From contig CANHWS010000061.1 of NCBI GenBank assembly GCA_947464365.1, positions 1 through 13,862 on the forward strand: a stretch of 13,862 nt of DNA, written 5' to 3'. The notes beneath the pieces are model-generated. The model did no database searches, was not told the DNA's origin, and was given only the letters and a program-made list of their open reading frames with translations. The position numbers and the translations under genes are program-made. This document shows positions 7,303 through 13,862 of this stretch, piece after piece; position 1 is the first letter of the stretch; the number at the start of each line of letters is the position of its first letter. This stretch comes from Cytophagaceae bacterium. Its GTDB lineage: Bacteria; Bacteroidota; Bacteroidia; Cytophagales; Flexibacteraceae.

Positions 7303-7947
7303 TTAGAGCTTCGGCCCAAAGGATAGGTCACCAGCATCGCCGAGTCCAGGGATTATGTAGGAATGGTCATTTAGCTCAGCATCGACGTCACCAACCCAAA
7401 GCTCGGCTTCTGGCAAGTGTTGCGCTAGGTAGTCTAGGCCAGCTTGGGCCGCAATTGCTGCAACGATAAGGACACGGCTTGGTTTACCATATTGCAGCAA
7501 GGATTGGTAAGATTGCACTAAAGACTTCCCCGTTGCAATCATTGGGTCGAGTAGGATCAGGACACGACCATCCAGCGAAGGGCTGGCGATATAGTCTAGG
7601 GCAATGTCAAAGCTGTTATCAGACTTATGCGCTCCACGATAGGCCCCTATAAAGGCGGTATCAGCCTTGTCAAAGACCTGCAAAAACCCTTGGTAGAGCG
7701 GCAGACTGGCCCTCATTACTGTCACCAGCACTGGTTGACTTACCAAGGTGCGGACTTGTTTGGTGCCCAGAGGGGTCTGGACCGCTACTTGGTGGTAGTC
7801 CAGCGATTTGCTGACCTCCATTCCAAAGGCCATGCCAAGACGCTCCAGATTATGCCTGAACCTCATCCTATCTTGTTGCACCTGCAGGTCACGGAGTTCT
7901 GCAAGGTAGGTGGCACCAATATGGTCTTGTTGGGTCAGGATGTACAT
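7303..7947 (-). CDS. upp: Uracil phosphoribosyltransferase
   Basis: Upp makes UMP from uracil and 5-phosphoribosyl-1-diphosphate in pyrimidine salvage, in the cytosol. The 214-residue length fits. The PRPP-binding loop is LLDPMIATGKS (residues 132-142), the VMRASLPLYQGF segment (78-89) corresponds to the family's LRAGLGM region, and the C-terminus SYIIPGLGDAGDLSFG (196-211) is the uracil-binding signature. Two small departures are Ser where RAGL usually has Gly, and Lys in the ATGGS position of the PRPP loop. I expect an active enzyme. The ATG at 7947 is the first in frame that gives the usual N-terminal helix. It is divergent from lysA across 245 bp. I see no strong terminator between its stop and the tRNA promoter. 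Confidence 0.95.
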   Translation of the reverse strand: MYILTQQDHIGATYLAELRDLQVQQDRMRFRHNLERLGMAFGMEVSKSLDYHQVAVQTPLGTKQVRTLVSQPVLVTVMRASLPLYQGFLQVFDKADTAFIGAYRGAHKSDNSFDIALDYIASPSLDGRVLILLDPMIATGKSLVQSYQSLLQYGKPSRVLIVAAIAAQAGLDYLAQHLPEAELWVGDVDAELNDHSYIIPGLGDAGDLSFGPKL

Positions 7948-8020
7948 AAGGCGTTGAAAATGAGGTAGGAATCTAGTGAACTGGAATGGAAACTATGGGC
8001 CCCAACTTGTTTGGAAATTG

Positions 8021-8034
8021 GACCTTCAAAGGTC
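8021..8034. promoter_or_regulatory. Palindrome GACCTTCAAAGGTC next to the upp -7 element
   Basis: The arms GACCTT and AAGGTC are perfect around a 2-nt centre. The site directly adjoins the possible upp -7 octamer at 8034-8041, a position where a bound dimeric regulator or an RNA hairpin at the 5' end of the transcript could act. The regulator is not known from the window. Confidence 0.35.
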
Positions 8035-8041
8035 AAATATA
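8034..8041 (-). promoter_or_regulatory. Possible -7 element of upp
   Basis: The minus-strand octamer TATATTTG matches TAnnTTTG and lies 87 bp before the upp ATG, pointing at it. No TTG is present at the expected -33 spacing, so the assignment is tentative. The perfect palindrome at 8021-8034 begins at its downstream edge. Confidence 0.4.
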
Positions 8042-8119
8042 GTGGCTGAAGAGGCCTATTGGCATGTGCTAGGAATCCATAGAGGCTGTATTTTTTTATC
8101 CCCTAGTGTTTTGGGGGTC

Positions 8120-8127
8120 TATATTTG
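8120..8127 (+). promoter_or_regulatory. Possible -7 element of lysA
   Basis: The octamer TATATTTG matches TAnnTTTG exactly and lies 65 bp before the lysA ATG. A T-run (8091-8097) sits in the -33 neighbourhood, but a clean TTG at the usual spacing is missing. It is the same octamer as the divergent upp element at 8041-8034. Confidence 0.45.
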
Positions 8128-8135
8128 TAGCTTCA

Positions 8136-8162
8136 ACAAGGTGCCTTGTCGTCAATTGACGA
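8136..8162. promoter_or_regulatory. Two abutting palindromes in the lysA leader
   Basis: ACAAGGTGCCTTGT (8136-8149; 6-bp arms around TG) is immediately followed by the perfect 14-bp palindrome TCGTCAATTGACGA (8149-8162), sharing one base. Both lie between the possible lysA -7 element and its ATG at 8193. They could be operators or short leader hairpins; no known riboswitch fold was recognised. Confidence 0.4.
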
Positions 8163-8192
8163 TCAAGCCACAATATCCGAACGCTTCGAACT

Positions 8193-9458
8193 ATGAATTT
8201 TATTGAGGGCCAGTGGCAAATCCAGGGGCAGGTCTTGACGGATCTTGCAGCTCAGTACGGTACGCCGCTTTACGTTTATGATGCTGACAAGATCGTCAGC
8301 CAGTATCAGGCACTTTACAATGCTTTTGCTCCCCTCAAAGTCAAGCTCAAATACGCCACAAAAGCGCTCAATAACCTCGCGATCATCAAGTTGCTGCATG
8401 CACAGGGTGCGGGCCTTGATGCCGTTTCGATCCAAGAAGCTGAATTAGGCCTTCTTGCTGGTGTACCGGCAGGTCAGATATTATTCACCCCTAACTGTGT
8501 TGCCTTTGCAGAGATCGAACAAGCGGTCTCGATGGGCCTAGTCGTCAACATCGATAGTATTGCCTTCCTTGAGCAATTCGGCCAGCGATATGGTAGCAGT
8601 GTTCCTTGCTGCATAAGGCTCAATCCCCACATCGTTGCTGGTGGCAATGCCAAAATCCAGACCGGGCACATTGACAGCAAGTTTGGCATCTCGATCCTCC
8701 AGATGCGCCATATCCTGAAAGTGGTCCAGAACTATGACCTCCAGATCACGGGCCTTCATGTCCATACAGGTTCTGATTTCCTTAACTCAGACGTTTTCCT
8801 ACAAGGGGCTGAGTTAATCTTCGAGGCTGCTAGTAATTTCCGTAACCTCCAGTTTCTGGACTTCGGTTCTGGTTTCAAGGTTGCCTACAAGGAGGGTGAC
8901 ATCGTTACCGATACCGAGGAACTAGGGCAAAAGATGGTGCAAGTTTTTCAGGCTTTCTGCCAAGAATATGGCCGTGAACTTGAGATTTGGTTTGAGCCTG
9001 GCAAGTTTTTGGTCAGTGAGTCAGGTGTCCTGCTCGCTAAAACCAATGTCGTCAAAACGACCCCATCTACTGTCTTTGTCGGGATCGACACAGGCCTCAA
9101 CCACCTGATCCGGCCAATGATGTATGATGCCTACCACACGATCGTTAACCTGAGCAACCCAGAGGCTGTCCAGCGGATCTATAGCATAGTTGGCTACATC
9201 TGCGAGACAGATACTTTTGGGTCTGACCGAAAACTCAACGAAGTGCGCGAAGGTGACATCATCGGGATATTAAATGCTGGTGCTTATGGTTTTAGCATGT
9301 CCAGCAACTATAATAGCCGTCTGAAGCCTGCCGAGATTTTAATCTATAACGGGAGGCCACATCTGATTCGCCGCCGTGAGGTGCTAGCGGATCTGTTGGC
9401 CACCCAACTAGATTTTGAGCCAACCAACCAACTTAAAAATGAGGTAGCGGAGGCTTAG
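8193..9458 (+). CDS. lysA: Diaminopimelate decarboxylase
   Basis: LysA converts meso-diaminopimelate to L-lysine plus CO2, the last step of lysine synthesis, in the cytosol with pyridoxal phosphate. The 421-residue length is normal. Features in order: YGTPLYVYD (22-30), the PLP-binding lysine in KYATKALNN (Lys57), the HIDSKFG motif, HVHTGSD, the glycine-rich phosphate-binding FGSGF, EPGKFLVSESG from Glu268, and the active-site Cys337 in GYICETDTFG. EPGK replaces the commoner EPGR, which I recall as usual in Bacteroidota. All key residues are present. It is not fused to aspartokinase, as occurs in some relatives. It diverges from upp and lies 58 bp upstream of recN. The ATG at 8193 places the first motif at the expected distance. 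Confidence 0.95.
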   Translation: MNFIEGQWQIQGQVLTDLAAQYGTPLYVYDADKIVSQYQALYNAFAPLKVKLKYATKALNNLAIIKLLHAQGAGLDAVSIQEAELGLLAGVPAGQILFTPNCVAFAEIEQAVSMGLVVNIDSIAFLEQFGQRYGSSVPCCIRLNPHIVAGGNAKIQTGHIDSKFGISILQMRHILKVVQNYDLQITGLHVHTGSDFLNSDVFLQGAELIFEAASNFRNLQFLDFGSGFKVAYKEGDIVTDTEELGQKMVQVFQAFCQEYGRELEIWFEPGKFLVSESGVLLAKTNVVKTTPSTVFVGIDTGLNHLIRPMMYDAYHTIVNLSNPEAVQRIYSIVGYICETDTFGSDRKLNEVREGDIIGILNAGAYGFSMSSNYNSRLKPAEILIYNGRPHLIRRREVLADLLATQLDFEPTNQLKNEVAEA

Positions 9459-9516
9459 GGTCTGTTAGCACTCCACCTGACCTTTTTTATGCCTCCCGAT
9501 TTTACTACGCTGAACT

Positions 9517-11178
9517 ATGTTACGCCATCTACTGATCAAGAACTACGCCCTCATCGAACATCTAGAGCTGCCTCTGGATGCTGGACTTAGTATTGTGACG
9601 GGCGAAACTGGCGCAGGTAAGTCTATCATGCTGGGCGCTATCGGTCTGTTGACAGGTGCTCGAGCCGATGGAAAAGCACTATGGGATCCCGCCCAAAAAT
9701 GTGTAGTCGAAGGGATATTTGATGTGACAGATCTTGGACTGGAGGCTTTCTTTGATGAAAACGGCCTCGATTATGACCCCGAGACAGTCATCAGACGCGA
9801 GATAGCACCAAGTGGCAAGAGCAGGGCCTTTATCAATGATAGCCCTGCGACATTGGACATCCTGAAGGCAATTGGGGTCTTTTTGCTGGACATCCATTCC
9901 CAGCATGACAGCCTCCAACTAGGGTCGGCTCAATACCAACTATCTATTCTGGACAAACTAGCTGGTAACACCCATCTTCTGACTAGATACCAGGCTGATT
10001 ATCGTAATTGGATAGCAGCACAACAGGCATTTGAGGATGTCAAAGCCACGGTGGAACGGGAAAAAGCCTCGTTGGACTACAATAAATTCCAGCTAGATCA
10101 GCTGCTGAACGCCAATCTCGTCATTGGTGAGGATCGTGAGGCGGAACAGGAACTAGCGGTACTTGACAATGCCGAAGAGCTTACCCAGCGCCTTGACACG
10201 GCTCTCACCGCCCTTGACAATGGAGAGGTAACAGTGGTTCAACTGCTTAAATCAGCCATTCAGTCCACCGAAAAGGTGGCCAGCATGATGCCTAAAGCAG
10301 CAGAGCTTGCCGAAAGATTATCTACCCTATTACCCGAAGTACGGGACATCGCAGCAGAGCTCGAGGTCCTTTTGCAACAAGTGGAACCAGATCCCAAACG
10401 TCAAGATTTACTCAATGAGCGTTTAATGACTTTGGCATCCCTTCAGAAGAAGCACTTAGTTGCTTCTGTTGATGAGCTTATCAGTCTGCGTGACGACCTG
10501 AAGCGAAAAGTCGCCATCACAGAAAATCAGGATGTCTTGTTGGCCGAGGCCGCTGAGCTTGCTAAGGCAGCCGAGGCAACCATGTTAGGATCAGCCACCA
10601 TGTTGTCGGATTCACGCAAAGGCACTATCCCTGACTTCGAAAAGCAGTTAGCCGAGTCACTTGCCGCTGTTGCGCTTAGCCAAGCCTCTGTCAAGGTCGA
10701 ACTGCAACGCACCAAACCTACCATGCTAGGGATGGATGGAGCTAAAATTCTGTTCACAGCCAATAAAGGCACCGCCCCGCGTGAGATCAGCCAGGTCGCT
10801 AGTGGCGGCGAGTTCAGCCGTCTCATGTTATGCATCAAGTACTTATTGGCTCAGCATACCCAGCTGCCTACCATCATCTTTGACGAAATCGACACAGGAA
10901 TCTCTGGCGAGGTTGCCCTTCAGGTCGGGAAGATGGTCAAACAAATGTCTGCCAAACATCAAATGATGGTCATCACCCATCTTCCTCAAATGGCTGCACA
11001 AGGCAGTGTCCACCTATATGTTTATAAAGACCACTCCAGCCAAAAAACCATCAGCAGTATCAAACGACTGGATCATCAGCAACGGGTGGCCGAGTTAGCT
11101 CAAATGATGAGCGGAAGCACTACCTCGACTGCAGCACTTGAGTCAGCTCAAGAACTTCTATTGTCCGTAAACGTTTAG
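9517..11178 (+). CDS. recN: DNA repair protein RecN
   Basis: RecN is an SMC-like ATPase that acts early in double-strand-break repair by recombination, on the nucleoid. The 553-residue length is typical. The N-terminal half-ATPase has LLIKNYALIEHLEL and Walker A GETGAGKS (29-36), followed by the HSQHD motif (127-131). Residues about 160-400 are charged helices that would form the coiled-coil arm. The C-terminal half has the ABC signature ASGGEFSR (428-435) and Walker B IIFDEIDTGISG with Asp456 and Glu457, then VITHLPQMAA. Nothing essential is missing. No SOS-type operator was recognised in the 58 bp upstream, where only a weak stem (GGTC/GACC before a T-run) is seen, so co-transcription with lysA is possible. 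Confidence 0.96.
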   Translation: MLRHLLIKNYALIEHLELPLDAGLSIVTGETGAGKSIMLGAIGLLTGARADGKALWDPAQKCVVEGIFDVTDLGLEAFFDENGLDYDPETVIRREIAPSGKSRAFINDSPATLDILKAIGVFLLDIHSQHDSLQLGSAQYQLSILDKLAGNTHLLTRYQADYRNWIAAQQAFEDVKATVEREKASLDYNKFQLDQLLNANLVIGEDREAEQELAVLDNAEELTQRLDTALTALDNGEVTVVQLLKSAIQSTEKVASMMPKAAELAERLSTLLPEVRDIAAELEVLLQQVEPDPKRQDLLNERLMTLASLQKKHLVASVDELISLRDDLKRKVAITENQDVLLAEAAELAKAAEATMLGSATMLSDSRKGTIPDFEKQLAESLAAVALSQASVKVELQRTKPTMLGMDGAKILFTANKGTAPREISQVASGGEFSRLMLCIKYLLAQHTQLPTIIFDEIDTGISGEVALQVGKMVKQMSAKHQMMVITHLPQMAAQGSVHLYVYKDHSSQKTISSIKRLDHQQRVAELAQMMSGSTTSTAALESAQELLLSVNV

Positions 11179-11377
11179 GCCCTTTTGTTCGTTTAGAATT
11201 GGGGACACCTTTCCAAGTATCCAAAACCATTGGGTATAGGATGCCAATTGCCGAAATTGCAGCCATATTTGTAGTTCGTAAATCCCGACCCCAAGGCATA
11301 GTTTTTAGCTGATTGCAGAGGGGCCTGTCTTAAAATCAGCCAGATTCTAATCTTGTTTTTTTGTTCCATTTCCGCGC

Positions 11378-12553
11378 GTGCAGAATCATTATCAAACATT
11401 AGGGCTAACGATGCACGCCACGACTGACGAAATCAAGTCGGCCTACAAGAAATTAGCGATGAAGTATCACCCTGACCGCAATCAGGGTAGCAAGTTTCAT
11501 GAAGAGCATTTCAAGAAGATCCTGGAAGCCTACCAAATCCTGAGCGATAAGCACGAAAGGGACATGTATGACCTCAGGATGTTTTTTGAGGCAACAAAAA
11601 AGTCTGCCAGTCCGACCTCCAGTGGGCAAACTAGGCCAGCCACAGGCCCCCATGGAGACGTTTACGGCACTAGTAGCCGATATGCTAGGTCTCACGCCAA
11701 CCAGCAGCGTGCCAGGGCCGAGCAACAAGCCTACGCCACTAGGCCTGCCGACACAACAACCAAGCCACAACCCAAGTGGTATAAACGTGCCCACTATGTA
11801 GTTGTCATGTTTTGGGGTGTGGCCTCAGTCGTGATGCTGCTTTATTGGTTTTATACCAGCTACCAACACGCCAATGCTGTTGAGTACCTCCGAAATGGAG
11901 ATTATGAGGCTGCCTTAGAATCCGACCCTTACTTTGCTGATGCCTATGTTGCGGGTGCTAAAAAGTTCCTTTTAGACCAAGAGCCAGATTATGTCGGTTC
12001 TATCCGTTTTCTTACCAAAGCCATCAAGTACCAAGATGTGCCTGACTGGCAAACGTACAGCCTCCGTGCAGACTGTTATGCCAAAAAAAGGGACTATGAC
12101 TTAGCTGTCAGTGATCTGGAGTTTGCGATTTCGCTCAAACAACACGAAGTTGACCTCAATTTACGGATGGCAGAGCTTTATGTTTTCGCCATCAAACAAC
12201 CACAAAAGGCCCATCCATTTCTGGATACCGCTATACTTTTTGCAAAGCCCAATAGCCCAGAGCTATACAAAGCCATTTTTGCCCAAGGTTATGGTGCCAT
12301 GATAGAAGGCGATATGCCTAAGGCCCTTACAGCTCTGAGCAAGGGGGCTGCGTTGCCACAAGCTGATGCGGAATTGTTTTACCTCCGAGGCCATGTCAAC
12401 CACAGACTAGGCAATTTTGCAGAGTCTTGTCAGGACTGGAACAAGGCCAAAACTATGGGTAGCGAAGATGCCGCTATCCAGTTTGATGTGCGGCATTGCG
12501 CCTTTGTGTTGCTCCAGAAAGATCAGGACTTAGCAAAAGCAGGTCGTAAATAG
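11378..12553 (+). CDS. J-domain protein with transmembrane segment and TPR-like C-terminus
   Basis: The start is GTG at 11378: it gives NHYQTLGL, the normal first helix of a J-domain, and no ATG precedes it in frame. The J-domain (residues 1-66) contains the HPD motif (31-33) in KYHPDRN, so it should stimulate a DnaK-type Hsp70. A basic, Ser/Thr/Gln-rich linker follows (about 72-136), then one membrane helix (about 139-161; YVVVMFWGVASVVMLLYWFY). Residues 165-390 are helical repeats of TPR style (LRNGDYEAALESDPYFADAY, YAKKRDYDLAVSDLEFAI, ELFYLRGHVNHRLGNFAESC). It lacks the Gly/Phe region, zinc fingers and C-terminal substrate domains of DnaJ, so it is a specialised J-protein. If the J-domain is cytosolic, the TPR part should face the periplasm; that is inference. 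Client and Hsp70 partner are unknown. The 199 bp before it hold no clear gene. Confidence 0.88.
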   Translation: MQNHYQTLGLTMHATTDEIKSAYKKLAMKYHPDRNQGSKFHEEHFKKILEAYQILSDKHERDMYDLRMFFEATKKSASPTSSGQTRPATGPHGDVYGTSSRYARSHANQQRARAEQQAYATRPADTTTKPQPKWYKRAHYVVVMFWGVASVVMLLYWFYTSYQHANAVEYLRNGDYEAALESDPYFADAYVAGAKKFLLDQEPDYVGSIRFLTKAIKYQDVPDWQTYSLRADCYAKKRDYDLAVSDLEFAISLKQHEVDLNLRMAELYVFAIKQPQKAHPFLDTAILFAKPNSPELYKAIFAQGYGAMIEGDMPKALTALSKGAALPQADAELFYLRGHVNHRLGNFAESCQDWNKAKTMGSEDAAIQFDVRHCAFVLLQKDQDLAKAGRK

Positions 12554-12564
12554 CAACTTATTTT

Positions 12565-12577
12565 GAGCCTAAGGCTC
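12565..12577. terminator. Short hairpin after the J-domain gene (weak terminator)
   Basis: GAGCC-TAA-GGCTC is a perfect 5-bp stem 12 bp after the stop, enclosed by an outer CAAC/GTTG. No T-run follows (ATTTACCCTC), so its terminator role is doubtful. Confidence 0.3.
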
Positions 12578-12604
12578 GTTGATTTACCCTCTTTCGGAAC
12601 CTTT

Positions 12605-12636
12605 ATTGACATAGCCGTCCGGAGGGGTTACCTTTG
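12605..12636 (+). promoter_or_regulatory. Bacteroidota-type promoter of the paaB-like gene
   Basis: TACCTTTG (12629-12636) matches TAnnTTTG exactly, and ATTG (12605-12608) lies 20 nt upstream as the -33 element. The expected start site is about 10-15 nt before the ATG at 12655, so the leader would be very short. This is the best protein-gene promoter in the window and implies that the gene is transcribed on its own rather than with the J-domain gene. Confidence 0.7.
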
Positions 12637-12654
12637 TAACATACAATACACCAA

Positions 12655-13329
12655 ATGACTTTAGCAGATAACTCCGTGCCCGATCGTGTTGGGATCATTA
12701 ACTCCCTTGACCCACGAGTAAACCGCCTCGCTCTGCCCGATGCCCCTCATGTACATAACCCAGATGACAAGGCCCAGCTGGCAACCTACGAGGTCTTTCA
12801 GCAGATGAAGGCTGGCAAACCGTTTGAGCACGCTGGTATCGTCCATGCATCTGACCCTGATTTAGCCTGGATGTTTGGCAAGGAACAATTCTCGAGGCGT
12901 GGTGGCACGTGCGAAAGCATGTTTGTGGTCGCAACTGCCGACCTCACCGTTACTGACTATACCGAAGGTGGCGCTAACATCCTTGACATAATCAAGACAC
13001 AAACAGCTGAGGTTTCCCAAAGGCAGGACACTGACCAACCCGCCACTACCTACGAGGTGTTCTACCTCAAGAAGCGTGGTAAACAACATTACCATGCTGG
13101 GCAAGTAACTGCCACTAGCCCTGCCGAGGCCCTCCGAATAGCAGCCACACAGTTACATGCAACTCCATGTCTGAACGCTTGGGTTGCCCCAACGACTGCT
13201 GTCTTGTTTTCGGATGCTGAAGACAAGGACATCTGGCTTACTCTGCCAGACAAAAAGTACCGTGATGCAATTGCCTACAGGTCGCAGGACAAAATCGATA
13301 GCTATAAACAACGGCAGGCAGCCATCTAA
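12655..13329 (+). CDS. PaaB-like protein with two tandem PaaB domains
   Basis: PaaB is the small bridging subunit of the PaaABCE phenylacetyl-CoA epoxidase; it has no catalytic centre of its own. The segment SLDPRVNRLALP (17-28) and the pattern TYEVFxxxKxGKxxxHAGxV are characteristic. The pattern occurs twice: residues 43-101 (TYEVFQQMKAGKPFEHAGIV, then FGKEQFSRR and MFVVATADLTVTD) and 131-187 (TYEVFYLKKRGKQHYHAGQV, then AWVAPTTAVLFSD). The protein is thus about twice the size of enterobacterial PaaB, as I recall for Bacteroidota versions. No paaA, paaC, paaD or paaE gene is adjacent: the left neighbour is a J-domain gene and the right a convergent glycosyltransferase. It may serve an epoxidase encoded elsewhere or have a separate role. 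The start follows directly after its own promoter. Confidence 0.85.
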   Translation: MTLADNSVPDRVGIINSLDPRVNRLALPDAPHVHNPDDKAQLATYEVFQQMKAGKPFEHAGIVHASDPDLAWMFGKEQFSRRGGTCESMFVVATADLTVTDYTEGGANILDIIKTQTAEVSQRQDTDQPATTYEVFYLKKRGKQHYHAGQVTATSPAEALRIAATQLHATPCLNAWVAPTTAVLFSDAEDKDIWLTLPDKKYRDAIAYRSQDKIDSYKQRQAAI

Positions 13330-13330
13330 A

Positions 13331-13862
13331 CTATTTTGGTCGAGCCAGCAATCGGTGCCATGGTAGCGGTAACCTCGTAAGTATCAATAATAGCCTGTCA
13401 GTCAACTGACTACATTTTTTGGCTTCTAGCAATTGATGGAACTTATTTGCCAGGCCATGATGCCCTAACGTTGCTGCCAGACGCAAGTGATACCTGACAA
13501 AAAAGGCAAGTGCCAACTGTTGTTCTGTGGTTTGACAATAAGACACTACCCATTGACAAAGTGCCAGGGTACTGATTAGCGTTGGGTTGTGCAGCCCATT
13601 TTTGGCCCTGACATATTGCCTAGATGTAGCCGAACCTGTCAACTTTCGCCGTAGAATAAGGCATTCATCTAGAAAATGAAAGTCATAACCACAGACTACA
13701 AACTTTAGGAAGATCGGTAGGTCCTCATAAACGTAACTCGTATCAAATCCGCCAACAGCAAGCCAAGTATCTGTACGGTACATCACGCTAGGGGCACAGA
13801 TATGGTTATACTGAAGCAACATACTCAGCTGGTCTTGCGGGGCTGCTCGCCTAAGGTTCAAA
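13331..13862 (-). CDS. Family 2 glycosyltransferase, C-terminal part (5' end outside window)
   Basis: The frame runs off the right edge, so only the last 177 residues or so are seen. The pattern APSVMYRTDTWLAVGGFD, then YVYEDLPIFLKFVVCGYDFHFL and ILRRKLTGSAT, is that of the acceptor-binding half of a GT-A fold family 2 enzyme. The Glu-Asp pair in VYEDLPIF sits where the catalytic base is found in this family. These enzymes transfer a sugar from a nucleotide sugar to a glycan or lipid acceptor, usually for surface polysaccharide; the substrate cannot be told. The last 90 residues are helical and basic (RYHLRLAATLGHHGLANKF). It converges with the paaB-like gene, with one base between the two stop codons. 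The TTG at the edge of the window is not a credible start. Confidence 0.88.
   Translation of the reverse strand, partial: LNLRRAAPQDQLSMLLQYNHICAPSVMYRTDTWLAVGGFDTSYVYEDLPIFLKFVVCGYDFHFLDECLILRRKLTGSATSRQYVRAKNGLHNPTLISTLALCQWVVSYCQTTEQQLALAFFVRYHLRLAATLGHHGLANKFHQLLEAKKCSQLTDRLLLILTRLPLPWHRLLARPK

Noticed and set aside
6904..7326. 140-residue + strand reading frame
   Set aside because: It runs antisense through the tRNA-Leu gene, its terminator and the end of upp, so it is a chance frame. The overlapping minus-strand frame at 6934-7284 is rejected for the same reason.
7976..8206. 76-residue reading frame between upp and lysA
   Set aside because: It overlaps the lysA start, has no recognisable motif and covers the promoter-like octamers and palindromes; it looks like intergenic DNA open by chance.
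9452..9490. Terminator between lysA and recN
   Set aside because: Only a 4-bp GGTC/GACC stem with a loop of about 17 nt precedes the T-run; this is too weak to list as a terminator.
11193..11399. 68-residue minus-strand frame between recN and the J-domain gene
   Set aside because: It overlaps the J-domain start and shows no family features, promoter or terminator.
11378..12553. Calling the J-domain gene dnaJ or cbpA
   Set aside because: There is no Gly/Phe region, no zinc-finger CxxCxGxG repeats and no C-terminal substrate-binding domains; the rest is a membrane helix and TPR-like repeats.
1..13862. Mobile element, CRISPR array, phage or defence island
   Set aside because: No transposase, integrase, terminal inverted repeats, short spaced direct repeats or known defence genes were seen; the long repeats are protein-coding domain repeats.

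Overview
The window looks like chromosomal DNA from a member of the Bacteroidota, probably an environmental Chitinophagia-, Saprospiria- or Cytophagia-like lineage; I cannot go deeper than the phylum. The reasons are a type IX secretion system (T9SS) C-terminal sorting domain on a giant repeat protein, promoter-like TAnnTTTG elements with an upstream TTG, almost no Shine-Dalgarno sequences, a tRNA gene without an encoded CCA, and the Bacteroidota-like character of the LysA, Upp and PaaB proteins.

Layout. Positions 1-4988 (+) hold the 3' part of a very large surface or secreted protein. It is built from about 370-residue super-repeats, each combining Ig-like domains with one distinct module of about 145 residues, and ends in a T9SS sorting domain and a strong terminator. 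Next on + come truA (tRNA pseudouridine synthase, 5070-5834) and a coiled-coil lipoprotein (5990-6805). A long hairpin and a perfect bidirectional-type terminator separate these from two minus-strand genes: tRNA-Leu(CAA) (7077-7160), with its own promoter, and upp (uracil phosphoribosyltransferase, 7303-7947). A 245-bp divergent intergenic region with two outward-facing TATATTTG elements and several palindromes lies between upp and lysA (8193-9458, +). recN (9517-11178, +) follows lysA closely. Then come a J-domain/transmembrane/TPR protein starting at GTG (11378-12553), a lone PaaB-like protein with an internal duplication (12655-13329) behind a good Bacteroidota promoter, and, converging on it with a 1-bp gap, the C-terminal part of a family 2 glycosyltransferase (13331 to the right edge, -).

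Most of the window is housekeeping: tRNA modification, pyrimidine salvage, lysine synthesis and recombinational repair. There is no obvious multi-gene pathway; neighbours seem functionally unrelated. I see no mobile element, CRISPR array, phage gene, toxin-antitoxin pair or recognisable defence system. The parts that most deserve a second look are the repeat architecture of the T9SS protein, the solitary two-domain PaaB, the J-TM-TPR protein and the upp/lysA divergent control region.
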